64,000 nucleotides of DNA, taken from NCBI RefSeq assembly GCF_028618525.1, contig NZ_JAQITC010000012.1:16964-80963 (forward strand), written 5' to 3'. The notes under the pieces are model-generated. The model made no database searches, was not told where the DNA came from, and saw only the letters and a list, made by a program, of their open reading frames with translations. This document shows, one piece after another, positions 1-9,715 of this stretch. The stretch comes from Bartonella sp. AU55XJBT (GTDB lineage Bacteria; Pseudomonadota; Alphaproteobacteria; Rhizobiales; Rhizobiaceae). How positions within the stretch are numbered: the first letter of the stretch is position 1; each line of letters opens with the position of its first letter. Position numbers and translations under genes: made by a program.

Positions 1-1
1 C

Positions 2-1198
2 ACGGAATCTCATGTGAAATTGCCCACAAAGATTGAGAACAGCCCCATCGCTCATACTGAGAGCACGTCTCAATTTACAGCTGATAAAGCAACTGCAACT
101 TCTTATTCTCTTGATGGAGCAGTAAATGGCAAACTCCTTACACCACAAATAGAAAACTCTTTCGTCATGCCTATCGCGATGTTTACTGTTGGGGTTGCTG
201 ATGCCAACAATCAAAATATCTTGTTAGACAATATGCAAATAACAATGTTTGAACCCAAAGAGTATCAAGAGAGAAGCATTTTCTTATCCACTTATGGCAA
301 TAAGAACACATTTTTCTCCCGCATTCATTCAAAACAAGAAGGGGCTCAAACAGAACAAAATGATGTTCAAAAAGAACAAGGAGGCGCTCCAGCAGAACAA
401 GAGGGCGCTCCAGCAGAACAAGAGAGCACTCACGCAGAACAAGGGAGCCTTCATGCGGATATTCGCTATGCCGCATTGCAGGCAGGGGCTACATTAATCG
501 CGCGAGAAGATCAAAATATCAGCACTAATTTTGGTTTTTTTGGAACATATGGAAAATTGTCTTTTGCTCCTAAAAATGCAGAAAGCTCTCATAAGAAGAT
601 GTTTGATAAATGGTCCCTCACTGCCTATGGAAACATTCAGCACGACGGTGGCATCTATGCAAGTGCTTTTCTCTCTTATGGAATTTTTAAAGAAAATATG
701 AGCAACGATTTTATCAAAGATGCCCCTAAAATAAAGAATAGTAAAATATTAGGAGCTGCTGCAACGGTTGGTCAAAAACTATCAACTGGTTTCGAGGGTG
801 TCATTCTAGAACCGCAAGCACAACTCGTTTATCAGCGTCTCATACTTAGTGCATCCTCAGATAACAACACGTCCTCAAATGACAACAGTTCTTCAGATGA
901 CGATAACCCTAAAATAAACATAGGCAAACCTGATCAATGGTTGCTGCGTATTGGTGGGCGTTTGACGCAAAACAAAGGCCATGCCCTTTCCTTCTATGGT
1001 AAACTGAACATGATCAAAACTTTTAGTAAAAGTTTTCAGCTTGCTGCGATGGGATCTTTAGTCGAAGGTGGTTTTGGTATTCACGCACACTTATCGCCAA
1101 ATACCGAGCTTCATAGTGATCTGAGCTATCAACATAAATTCAAAAAAGTTGGCATCTCTGGAATAAATATTTCTGCTGGAATGCGCTATCACTTTTAA
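2..1198 (+). CDS. autotransporter, C-terminal part (partial at window start)
   Basis: The reading frame is open to the left edge, so the true start lies outside the window; the first in-window start codon is a GTG at 14. From about nt 167 the protein resembles the C-terminal translocation barrel of the next gene, sharing an ADxNNQNxLLDxMQ stretch and a final aromatic residue (YHF). Upstream of the barrel is a short linker. Inside the barrel (nt 345-450) there is a run of imperfect EQ-containing repeats (AEQEGAPAEQ-like), probably a surface loop that varies by repeat number. By family knowledge, type V autotransporters insert this barrel in the outer membrane and export the upstream passenger. 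The passenger is not visible here. Confidence 0.8.
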   Translation, partial: TESHVKLPTKIENSPIAHTESTSQFTADKATATSYSLDGAVNGKLLTPQIENSFVMPIAMFTVGVADANNQNILLDNMQITMFEPKEYQERSIFLSTYGNKNTFFSRIHSKQEGAQTEQNDVQKEQGGAPAEQEGAPAEQESTHAEQGSLHADIRYAALQAGATLIAREDQNISTNFGFFGTYGKLSFAPKNAESSHKKMFDKWSLTAYGNIQHDGGIYASAFLSYGIFKENMSNDFIKDAPKIKNSKILGAAATVGQKLSTGFEGVILEPQAQLVYQRLILSASSDNNTSSNDNSSSDDDNPKINIGKPDQWLLRIGGRLTQNKGHALSFYGKLNMIKTFSKSFQLAAMGSLVEGGFGIHAHLSPNTELHSDLSYQHKFKKVGISGINISAGMRYHF

Positions 1199-1233
1199 AA
1201 ATACTTGTATTCTATCTTGAAATACAAAGTACT

Positions 1234-1276
1234 CTCATTATGTTTCGTTTTGTCTCTTACAAAAGAGACATAATGA
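1234..1276. other. inverted repeat between the two autotransporter genes
   Basis: CTCATTATGT (1234-1243) can pair with ACATAATGAG (1267-1276). An alternative inner stem GTCTCTT/AAGAGAC competes for the same right arm. It lies between the stop of the first autotransporter and the start of the second. It could be a terminator without a clear T-run or a regulatory hairpin in the leader of the second gene. Confidence 0.45.
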
Positions 1277-1329
1277 GGTCAAAATTTTATATTTTATGAG
1301 AGGGGATAAATATTTAGGCATACATCCAT

Positions 1330-4300
1330 ATGAAAAAAAATGTTTTACTATACACCGTTTCTGGACTTCTGTTTTATTCTTCCACCAGCTTGTCTTATGC
1401 TGTTCAGTACAATCATAGTACACATCACCACGGCAGTGTAATAGATTCAGTTCCTCTTAAGACTCCATTAAATACATCCAGAGTTTTTAATCCATATGAT
1501 AATTCACCTGATGGAGTTGGGCAACGTCCTCCCTCCCCTCCACCTTCAACGCCTAGCGCCCCTAGACTCTCTACCACATCTGACTCAACAACAATAACCA
1601 CTCCTCCTACAAACAATGGGTCTGCGACACCTCCTTCTACAGGGGCTGTAACTTCTACAAATACTGTAACGCCCCAAGTGCAAAGTGAAGGAAATTTAAG
1701 AAGCGGTACAGGCTCTACTGGGGAAACGACACACTCTTCAACGCAACCCACACCACCTGTAAAATCTACAAAGCTTAAAACCTCTACAGGCTCTTCTGAA
1801 GCTAAAACAATTACAAAACCTGAAACACCTTCTAAAAGCACAGAGACGTCTAAGGATTCTACTCAAAACTCTAAAGAAAAAGCGCCATCCCCAAATGGAG
1901 CCACTGGAAACGCAGATTCTTCCTCAAAGCAAAATTCTGAACACGCCCAAGAAAATACACAACCATCAACGACTAAAGCAACAGAAGGTGTACAATCTAG
2001 CCCTGAAGCCACACAAGGCACGCCTATCACACAATCTCCAACGAGGGAAGAAACTCCAACAACAGAAGCTACAACGACAGGGCCAGCTTCAACAACAGAC
2101 GTAGTCAAATCGAGAAGGCGTTCAGGTGTTCCTTCTTCTCCTACAGACTCTTCCAGTGAAGAAACACCACCCAATTCTACTGTATCTTCGCAGCCAGAAG
2201 TAACACGACCTTCATCTAATTCACTGCCAACACCTAAAACATCTGAATCTTCAAAATCAGAAACAAAGGTGTCAGCAACATCTAGAGAACCAGAATCTAG
2301 GCAACGGATACTTTTAAGACCAGAAGCGGGTGTACAAAAAGTATCTGCAAACTCTGAACCTATAAAACCAACAGCAGAGCAATCATCGGCACCTAAAGTG
2401 CCAGAACTCACGCAGTCAATATCTTTAAGACCAGCAGTTGGAAAATCAGAGCTTACACACCCGATATCTCCCATACAGCCTGAAAAGCCTGTACAAAGCG
2501 AAAATATAAGTGCTAGCGTTGAAGCTAAGAACGGTGAAACTATCGCTCTGCATAACAAAAAGATTCAAGACAGATGGAGTGCGGTCCATGCAGACGGGAA
2601 GAATTCAAAAATCCAAATGAACGGGGGGACCGTTGATGTCGGTTTTATTGCTCTGAGTGTATCAGATGGTGGAGAAATTGAAGCCAAAGATATTACGGTG
2701 ACAGCAGAAACAGCGGGGTTGGTCAACATAGAAGGGACAATCAATCTTAAAGATTCAAGCATCCATGTCACAGGGAAATCTGAATCGAGTGGTATTATTT
2801 TCCGCAATAATCTATATCGTGCCCCTCAAAGGCGACATCCACGCAATGCAGAAAGAAATGCCAACACCATTCAAGAACAAGATATTGCTGGTAAAGTAAA
2901 TCTAGAGAATACAAAGCTTTTCGTTGAAAATGGTGCAGGTATCAACCTTTATGGAACAAACACAAGTGGTGTTATCAGCCTTAAAAATTCAGAACTTCAT
3001 GCCGATATTTTATTAAAAAATATAAAAAACGAAAGTGGCTCCACAAATACCCTTAAACTGGTTGCGGATCACTCTTCTTTAGAAGGTCGAGTAAGAACCT
3101 CTAAAGATAATAGAACAATTTTTGATCTAAAAGAAGAGACGAAATGGCTCTTAAAGCCAAATAAAAACGCTGTAAATAGTGATAACATCTCAAGTGACGA
3201 TGCTGTTTTAGATGACTATGGACAGTTTGCTCTTGATGAAAAATCATTCTCTAATCTTTCTGTATTGCGCCTTACCAACAGCGCCATTATGTTTGAGAAG
3301 CCCGTTGAGAGACATTACCAAACTTTGTTTATAGGGCCTAATCTTTCGCAAGAAGACGAAACTGCTCACACAGCAACAGTTTATAGTGCAGCAGGTCTTT
3401 CAGAAATTTATGTAAACACTCAATGGAACGAACATTCTCCTGTCACGGAACAACAAACCGATCGTATTATGATTAATGGAGATGTCTTAGGGAGTACTGT
3501 TGTTCACATCAATCTCCAAGAAACAGATAAAAAAACCGATAGCTCTGCTGTTTGGGAAGAACACATGGCGTCACTCCCTTTAGGGACACATGGCATTTCA
3601 ATCATTCAAGTTTCCGGACAAGCAAATGAAAATTCCTTCAGGTTAGCAGGAAACTATATGACAATAGGTGGACAACCTTATAAATATGTACTCACAAGCT
3701 ATAAACCAGGAACATCTCATGAGAGCCAAAATCTTTTTGGCAAAAATAATCGTGATTTCTGGGATTTCCGCTTACAGAATGCCTACATTGATAAGGATAA
3801 AAAAGTTCGAGCACTTTTACCACAGGTGGCAAACTATTTAACCCTGCCTAATGCTTTATTTTCTTCTGGATTTGCTGATGTAAATAACCAAAACACGTTG
3901 TTAGATGCAATGCAAACAACAGTATTTGGTGCAAAAGATAATAAAAAGAATAACTTCTTTTTCTCTTCATACGGCGAGAAAGTCGCCTTATCTTCCAACC
4001 GCGGCCCATTGCGTTATGGTTATGATGCTGATGTAAACTATAGCGCTTTACAATTGGGAGCCGTATTAGCCGCCTTTGAAGGCAAAGACATAAGCACACA
4101 TTTTGGTCTGTTAGGAACCTACGGAAAACTTGCCTTTACGCCAAAAGAGATGCAAGATTCTGAAAAGACGACCCTTGATAAATGGTCACTCACCGCTTAT
4201 AGCGGCATCCAGCATAGCAATGGTCTATATGTCAATGCTCTTCTTTCTTACGGAACCTTAAAAGGAAATATTACCACAGCTCTGGTTGGGAATGCCGCAA

Positions 4301-4773
4301 ATTTGGATGGGACTGAAATCCTTAATCTATCCGCAACCCTTGGTCAGAAATTAGCAACCGATACAAAAGGATTGGTCTTTGAACCACAAGTGCAATTCAT
4401 TTATCAAAATCTCATGTTTGATATTTTCTCAGATACCAATGGCTTAAAAGTAGACATGGGCAATCCGCATCAATGGTTGGTTCGTTTTGGTGGACGTTTA
4501 ACAAAAACGATAACGGCTGTTGAAAAAAACAAGGCTGTTTCCTTCTATGGCAAAATGAATGTTATCAGAACTTTTGGTGATGGTAAAATAATAAAAATTG
4601 CTGATACCTTTGATCTTGATCCTACCGGCTCTTCAATTGAGGGAGGCATGGGTGTGAATGCTTATTTTTCTGAAAATGTCGTGCTAAGTGGTGATATTAG
4701 CTACCGGCAAAAATTGCAAAAAGCTGGTGTATCGGGGACCAATGTATCTGGCGGAATACGGTATCGTTTTTAA
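1330..4773 (+). CDS. autotransporter adhesin-like outer membrane protein
   Basis: The 1147-residue protein starts with a signal peptide (basic start, hydrophobic core, SLSYA-like cleavage region near residue 24). Residues about 57-395 are Ser/Thr/Pro/Glu-rich low-complexity sequence. Residues about 395-830 look like a pertactin-type beta-helix passenger (repeated short GxIxL/NSxIxx strands). Residues about 838-1147 form the autotransporter barrel ending in YRF. By family knowledge it is exported by the Sec route and displays its passenger on the cell surface, with likely roles in host contact. The barrel is clearly paralogous to the truncated gene just upstream, so the pair is a tandem duplication with unrelated passengers. 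A terminator follows directly. I do not assign a named Bartonella autotransporter. Confidence 0.88.
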   Translation: MKKNVLLYTVSGLLFYSSTSLSYAVQYNHSTHHHGSVIDSVPLKTPLNTSRVFNPYDNSPDGVGQRPPSPPPSTPSAPRLSTTSDSTTITTPPTNNGSATPPSTGAVTSTNTVTPQVQSEGNLRSGTGSTGETTHSSTQPTPPVKSTKLKTSTGSSEAKTITKPETPSKSTETSKDSTQNSKEKAPSPNGATGNADSSSKQNSEHAQENTQPSTTKATEGVQSSPEATQGTPITQSPTREETPTTEATTTGPASTTDVVKSRRRSGVPSSPTDSSSEETPPNSTVSSQPEVTRPSSNSLPTPKTSESSKSETKVSATSREPESRQRILLRPEAGVQKVSANSEPIKPTAEQSSAPKVPELTQSISLRPAVGKSELTHPISPIQPEKPVQSENISASVEAKNGETIALHNKKIQDRWSAVHADGKNSKIQMNGGTVDVGFIALSVSDGGEIEAKDITVTAETAGLVNIEGTINLKDSSIHVTGKSESSGIIFRNNLYRAPQRRHPRNAERNANTIQEQDIAGKVNLENTKLFVENGAGINLYGTNTSGVISLKNSELHADILLKNIKNESGSTNTLKLVADHSSLEGRVRTSKDNRTIFDLKEETKWLLKPNKNAVNSDNISSDDAVLDDYGQFALDEKSFSNLSVLRLTNSAIMFEKPVERHYQTLFIGPNLSQEDETAHTATVYSAAGLSEIYVNTQWNEHSPVTEQQTDRIMINGDVLGSTVVHINLQETDKKTDSSAVWEEHMASLPLGTHGISIIQVSGQANENSFRLAGNYMTIGGQPYKYVLTSYKPGTSHESQNLFGKNNRDFWDFRLQNAYIDKDKKVRALLPQVANYLTLPNALFSSGFADVNNQNTLLDAMQTTVFGAKDNKKNNFFFSSYGEKVALSSNRGPLRYGYDADVNYSALQLGAVLAAFEGKDISTHFGLLGTYGKLAFTPKEMQDSEKTTLDKWSLTAYSGIQHSNGLYVNALLSYGTLKGNITTALVGNAANLDGTEILNLSATLGQKLATDTKGLVFEPQVQFIYQNLMFDIFSDTNGLKVDMGNPHQWLVRFGGRLTKTITAVEKNKAVSFYGKMNVIRTFGDGKIIKIADTFDLDPTGSSIEGGMGVNAYFSENVVLSGDISYRQKLQKAGVSGTNVSGGIRYRF

Positions 4774-4802
4774 AGCAAAAACACTTTTAACTTCAATAAA
4801 AT

Positions 4803-4832
4803 AAAAGGGCAGCATGTTGTGCTGCTTTTTTA
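4803..4832 (+). terminator. rho-independent terminator after the autotransporter
   Basis: The stem GCAGCA (4809-4814) pairs with TGCTGC (4820-4825) around a 5-nt loop and is followed by a run of seven T. It lies about 35 nt after the autotransporter stop. Confidence 0.8.
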
Positions 4833-5609
4833 TTTAAACGTATATTTTTAAAATTCTCAAAAGTCATTACATCATCAAATAACATATTTATTTATAATGA
4901 TTTTTTATCTATTGAATAAAAACTGAATACCATCGCATTCTCTCATTTCCAAGAGATTCATCTTGAAGAATTCGCTTGCACATCACAAGCAGAAACGTTG
5001 GTGTATGGATAAAAACAATTTAAGAAAGATATAAAAATGCTTCTTATGAACCATAACGCAAGGAGGCTCTCAACATTGAAAATTGGCACAGTGTATCATA
5101 ATACCAGCCTGATCCCTTGATATGCAAAAAATAGCAACGTTTATACCATTCTTTTGTACCACTTAGAGGCTTTTACACTCTACACTTCACGGAGCATCGT
5201 CCTATACCATTCACGAAACACCATTGTGAAATGATCCGGAGCATTGAGAAAGATTTCTTTAAAGCAAGCATATAAATTGGCAACAACAAATCTATTCTGT
5301 TTTAAATATTTTGTTTTGCATGGGGCGTGTTCCCTCAATAAAAACTCTCCCCGATCATTATGATATCTCCGCTGCATCAAAAGGACCAAACAAGTTATTT
5401 TGGTTATTGGCTAAAACAGCACCGTAAAGATGCCTTGAGCTTAACAACCAAGTCTTTTCCTTTGTGAAAAACAGAGCTGAAAACTTGAGTTTAGTGAGCG
5501 AATATTGAAAATTTGAAAGGCAAACAGTCTCTCATTAAAAAAATCTATCCGTTTCAAGAAAAACTATTTTTATTGCCAATCTCCTAAAATTACTTTACAC
5601 ATTAGAAAA

Positions 5610-5815
5610 TGTTTTTGGTCGCATACGCAACGACCAATAGGGCCTTGAAAACCTGAAACCCTAGCGTAAAAATGAACCCACTCTGTGGGTGTCCCGGAAT
5701 TCCGGGAGATTTTGCTATGTCCAGGTGCTTTTCAGCACTAAAAGCAAAATGCTGACTAGGGTTCAGTGTTTTCAAGCTCCCGGAATACTCATGCGAGGGC
5801 GCTCGCAACCGGAGG
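5610..5815 (+). ncRNA. Brt-family structured RNA, copy 1
   Basis: The roughly 200-nt leader has nested complementary arms. GGTCG/CGACC spans 5617-5635. CTTGAAAAC (5644-5652) pairs with GTTTTCAAG (5768-5776), and AACCCTAG (5657-5664) with CTAGGGTT (5756-5763). Inside are ACCCAC/GTGGGT (5676-5690), the perfect palindrome TCCCGGAATTCCGGGA (5692-5707) and ATTTTGCT/AGCAAAAT. A last hairpin GCGAG/CTCGC sits just before the ribosome binding site of the XRE gene. Bartonella is known to carry Brt RNAs in tandem with XRE-type regulators; in B. henselae they affect badA expression. The arms are kept in the other copies by compensatory changes, which supports a real RNA structure. Confidence 0.75.
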
Positions 5816-5820
5816 GGAAA

Positions 5821-6180
5821 ATGAAAACTCAAAATCTTAATATTGATCTTTTTGTTGGCAAAAAAATTCGTTTGAGACGAAAAGTATTGGGAATGTCTCA
5901 AAAAACATTAGGACAACACTTAAGAGTTACTTTTCAACAAATCCAGAAATATGAAAAAGGCTTAAATCGTGTAAGCGCAGGACGTTTAAAGGAAATTTCC
6001 GATATTTTGAATGTTCCTCTTGCCTTTTTTTACACTGATATTATCACAAAAGAAAATGCCCCGTACCATCATGAAGAAATCGCATCAAATAAAGAGGAGT
6101 TTTTGCTTTTAAAAAGTTTTAGAATCCTTCCGTCTATCAAACAGAAAGCCATTTTAAAATTAATTTCTGATCAGAATTAA
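5821..6180 (+). CDS. XRE-family HTH regulator (Brt-associated, Trp-type)
   Basis: The 119-residue DNA-binding protein has an N-terminal helix-turn-helix, residues about 14-70, with MSQKTLG, FQQIQKYEKG and the RVSAGRL segment typical of Cro/CI-type repressors. A C-terminal tail ends AILKLISDQN. The ATG at 5821 is chosen because GGAGGGG lies at normal spacing; a longer frame reaching back to 5689 would run through the structured leader. The Brt RNA directly precedes it. By knowledge of the Bartonella family, these proteins act as transcription factors whose expression depends on the leader RNA. Of the three copies here, this is the only one with an undisturbed frame. Confidence 0.85.
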   Translation: MKTQNLNIDLFVGKKIRLRRKVLGMSQKTLGQHLRVTFQQIQKYEKGLNRVSAGRLKEISDILNVPLAFFYTDIITKENAPYHHEEIASNKEEFLLLKSFRILPSIKQKAILKLISDQN

Positions 6181-7656
6181 AATGTTTTACATGATCTTTA
6201 TCCTTTAATCTGCTTGCTATTCTAAGAACAAAGCACTGCAATTTATAAACAATTGGGCTTCTTAATTTAGCAAGTTCCCCTTAGTTGACTTCCTACGATA
6301 TGAAACACGATATTTTCTTTTCATAAGCACTCATACCGCTTCATAAATATTTCTGAAAATATCTTAAAACGCATCACGGTGATAGCACTCTTGTTTGTCC
6401 TTCACTTCCTCCTCAGATCTGTAAACAATCCAATTTCTCATCAAGAGGGGTCTCACTGTTGAGCCCTCCTATCAATACATCTCCTAAATATCTCTGCATC
6501 GATTATTTTTGTAAAATAACATATTGATTTATCATGATAAATCATCTTTTCCAACTTTAAGACCAAATCGTCTAAGGATTTCCTCATCACCGCCCTTCTC
6601 CTATGGATAAATCAATCAAAATCGCTTGTTTTCCCATCACAAGCAAAGGTGGTGTATAAGTCAAAAAAGAATAAAATATCCCAAGAATCTCAAGTACCAA
6701 AAGCTGTCGCAACATTGGAAAATGGTAAAGTGACGTTGCTGAGAAATATGACAATGCCAACTTGCTCCTTCATTAAGCATAAAGATGGTTGTGCTCTATA
6801 GATTTTATATTATTTCCATGAAAGCTTTATACCTTCACAGGCAGCATCACATCACAAACCGACATCACGAAACGGGCACTGTTACAAAATGGGGGTGACA
6901 AGCCTTGAGAAATATTTCTTTACAATAAGCGCATACATTGGAAACAATAAATCTATTCTTTTTGAATCGTTCTGTTTTGCATGAGGGGCGTGATCCCATT
7001 AAAAAACGCAATAAACACAAACATAAAAAATGTCTGATCTTCACGCTTTAAAAGACAGTGCTTTAAATTCCTTTAAAAGCTATAAAGCAGAAAAGATAAT
7101 GGTAAAAACACCACCTTTACAGCTTTATAATTCTCCCCCAATGAAGCTGCCTCCCTTTTTCAAATATGAATCCCAACAGAAATATACGCGCTCCAATCTG
7201 GCATACAAAAACGAAAACAGAAGAGAAAATACTAAACCGCCTCTTTATCTCAAACATAGAGCTTGCAGTGACTAACTGCTTCATATCACCATACTTTAAA
7301 GGAAACGGCTTCATAAGGCATCACGGGGCGGTCTTAATATTCTCTTGCCCCCTTCCCCAAACGAAAAAATGAAGTGCCCTACCAACCCAATCTTTAACAC
7401 AATGCGTAAAACAATGTTGTATAAACAATCCGTCTTCTCCTAAAGCCTCTTTCACTCGGCTTCCCACAGATATGCGTGCACTTCCTATCACCTTAAAAGA
7501 GACTGTAGACTCTATTTGACAGAACAGCAAAATGATAATTTAAATACCCAAACGCGCTTAAAACATAGAGACTCGACAAACACATTCTTCATTCAAATCA
7601 CTGCTCTACCTCATCATTATAATCACGTAGAACAGCCAATATGAATGAAGTTTAGA
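6181..7656. other. non-coding stretch with repeat remnants
   Basis: No gene is supported. The first 200 nt are the downstream part of the Brt cassette. Around 6840-7010 there is a degenerate copy of the cassette's upstream repeat, recognisable by a TTGAGAAA...AATCTATTCT...TTTTGCATG pattern. The short open frames at 7030-7530 overlap one another on both strands and have no ribosome binding sites or recognisable domains. Confidence 0.5.
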
Positions 7657-8061
7657 TTATTCTTCTAATTCCTTTGTAAGTCCAGAGAGTTGCATAGCTT
7701 TCGAAAGATCATTGACTGCATTTAAATGTGTTTGAAGTAGTTCACTATTACGCTGTAATTTTTTTTGTAAATCAGACAGCAAACTTTCAACTTCATGCTC
7801 AATATCTTGATTCATGTAACGTCTCACATCGCTCATCGATTTATTAAGATCACGCAAACCACGTATTTTACATAAATTTATTTCTTCGTAATCTGGAATA
7901 CCACTGCTTTCTAGCATATTGCTTTCATAATCAACCACTTGGGTTAATCCTTTAACAGCAGCGACAAATTTCGTCATCGCCCAATCACGATCAATAAGAT
8001 TATTATCAAGAACTTTTGCTTTTGCTGCAAAACTATCATCACCATATTGCACTACAGACAT
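7657..8061 (-). CDS. FlgN-like coiled-coil protein (orphan)
   Basis: The 134-residue, helix-rich protein has heptad-like spacing over residues about 25-125. The pattern (LTQVVDYESNMLESS, then a KxRxLRDLNKSM segment) resembles FlgN, the cytoplasmic chaperone for flagellar hook-associated proteins. The start at 8061 is preferred because AAGGGG lies upstream of it; an ATG at 8082 is in frame but less well placed. No other flagellar gene is visible nearby, and lineage-4 bartonellae are non-flagellated, so this is probably a relic or a protein with another role. The FlgN assignment comes from pattern recognition only and is tentative. Confidence 0.5.
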   Translation of the reverse strand: MSVVQYGDDSFAAKAKVLDNNLIDRDWAMTKFVAAVKGLTQVVDYESNMLESSGIPDYEEINLCKIRGLRDLNKSMSDVRRYMNQDIEHEVESLLSDLQKKLQRNSELLQTHLNAVNDLSKAMQLSGLTKELEE

Positions 8062-9161
8062 TTTTATTTCCCCTTCAACCAATTGTTCAATCTTGCTTTC
8101 AAATGAGGGAGATTAAACAGTTTTCCTTCCATGCTGATACACTCAACCACGCTCGTGATGCGAACATTGCTCAGACAACAGCACAACAATCCTTAAAAGC
8201 GTCTACCACTTCAACTCTTAACGTATTCTCTGAAATATTTTCTTGCTTTGCTCCAAAATCATTCTTGCTACTATACGCATTCACCAAAACGCTATAAACT
8301 TAAAACCTCTGCGTAGACACTATCGAAACTTCCAAATTTTCCCAAATGTTCTCTGTCTATTTTGCCTTGTCTATCTCATTTTTTTGTCTATCTCATCTTT
8401 GCCTATTTTATCACCACCAAGCCTTCAACAGAAAACGACAATGCTCTGACGATAACCTTGGCAATAAAAAACGCTTGCAAAAAAACGCCTGCCAGCAAAA
8501 ATTCGCAGCACATAGAGACTTAAGCCTATTAAAAACTTCAGCATTTCACCGATAGCAGCATTTTACCCTCCATAACTTTACGGCTTTTCTGCACCTAACC
8601 CTGCATACTCTCTGGTGCCCATTAGCACCCTACAAGATTAGTTTGCTTCCATTCAAAAGACACACTCCCACCCCCCTGCTCTTTCTGCATCCATGCAGTA
8701 TTCTGCACAACACACAAAGAGAATGCTCTTTTGAACAGATCAGCCATATAGCACTCTTAAAAAAGACATCTTAAAATAGCTAAATAGCCATCCATCTCCC
8801 TTTTTCAATTATCATTTCGCTTTTCTTTGCAGTGAGCAACTATATAAAATTTTTTGAACCTTTTCAAGCATTTCTTCACCCATCCGTTCGATACGCTTTC
8901 AATCATATCTTCACGCGCTTGTTTGAAAAAAACCAATCTCTTAAAAGACGCCCAAACGCATTACACCCAAACTCATTTTACACAAGTCCATTGCGCACCG
9001 GCTCCCATGAAAGGTATCATGACAAATCCTCTATGAAATGGATAAAATCCATTGAGCGGCCACCTCTTTACGCTTCATAAAAGAGAAAACCGACACCCTC
9101 ACACACTCAATCCCCCAAAGTGACCTCCCTTAGCACTTGAAAATACTTCATAAGAAGTATG

Positions 9162-9298
9162 CCTTTCTTGTACAGTTTCACACCATACGGCTCTCTCTGC
9201 TTGTAATATTCAAGAAACATGGCTTTGGTTGATTGAATATAAAAAGATTTAAAATGAGAGAATCTTTCGGTATTCAAGGCTCTCATTCAAGCTGAAGA
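9162..9298. repeat. dispersed repeat shared with 14181-14310 and 10245-10310
   Basis: CTTTCTTGTACAGTTTCA and the motif TTCGGTATTCAAGGCTCTCATT here match, with substitutions, CTTTCTTGTACAGTTTCA and TACGGTATTCAGGCTTCTAATT at 14181-14310. A shorter match lies at 10245-10310. At 14.2 kb the repeat forms the upstream region of an integrase relic, so the other copies may mark earlier insertions or be upstream regions of lost genes. Confidence 0.5.
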
Positions 9299-9589
9299 AC
9301 ACTTAGCTCCCCCCATAACTCTTTGCAAAATTTTCCCCTCATCTTCCTGTCGATTATTTCACGCGCAGCAGTACAATCCACTCTTAATATCACAGCTTTA
9401 CAGGCACCCTAGCCTAAACACAGAGTTTATAATAAAGGCCCAATTTCTACGACATCCCCTTCTCACTATCACCCCTTTAAATAAAGAAAAAATTTTAAGC
9501 TTGCCGAATATGGTGTATCAGCATATATCGCTGACTGTGACATATTGTTATTCATAACATCACCTCCAAAATAACCGAAAGAGATTCTT

Positions 9590-9715
9590 ATGGCTGATCT
9601 CGTAAAGGCCGCGATGCTTTATTCAACCTTGATCATTACCCTCAACGCTTTTGTTGTGTTTTTAGCACTCATCATAGATGATATACTAAGCATAATCTCT
9701 CAAGCTTTTGTATAA
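9590..9715 (+). CDS. possible small membrane protein (41 aa)
   Basis: An ATG frame of 41 codons encodes a mostly hydrophobic peptide with one likely transmembrane helix at residues about 9-30. A weak GAAAGAG ribosome binding site lies 6 nt upstream. I recognise no family. It could be chance or a fragment of a lost membrane protein. Confidence 0.22.
   Translation: MADLVKAAMLYSTLIITLNAFVVFLALIIDDILSIISQAFV

Larger units (their letters stand above)
5185..6400 (+). repeat. Brt/XRE cassette, copy 1 (about 1.2 kb dispersed duplication)
   Basis: This stretch matches 17650-18800 over most of its length: upstream non-coding part, structured leader, XRE gene and about 200 nt of downstream sequence. 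A third copy lies on the minus strand at about 55648-56290. Only the upstream part recurs, more weakly, near 6840-7010 and 50200-50430. The non-coding stretch 4833-5600 holds no gene that I can support. Confidence 0.7.

Noticed and set aside
1425..2558. Long minus-strand open frames opposite the Ser/Thr/Pro-rich autotransporter region (1425-1841 and 1863-2558).
   Set aside because: They are shadows of a low-complexity coding region, with no ribosome binding sites and Val/Ser/Gly-biased composition that mirrors the true gene.
7700..7900. Possible CRISPR array or tRNA gene somewhere in the window.
   Set aside because: I found no regularly spaced direct repeats and no cloverleaf or T-loop signature in any of the gaps that I read.
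8832..9080. Plus-strand open frame of 82 codons in the gene-poor stretch.
   Set aside because: No ribosome binding site, atypical composition and overlapping alternative frames; no similarity that I recognise.
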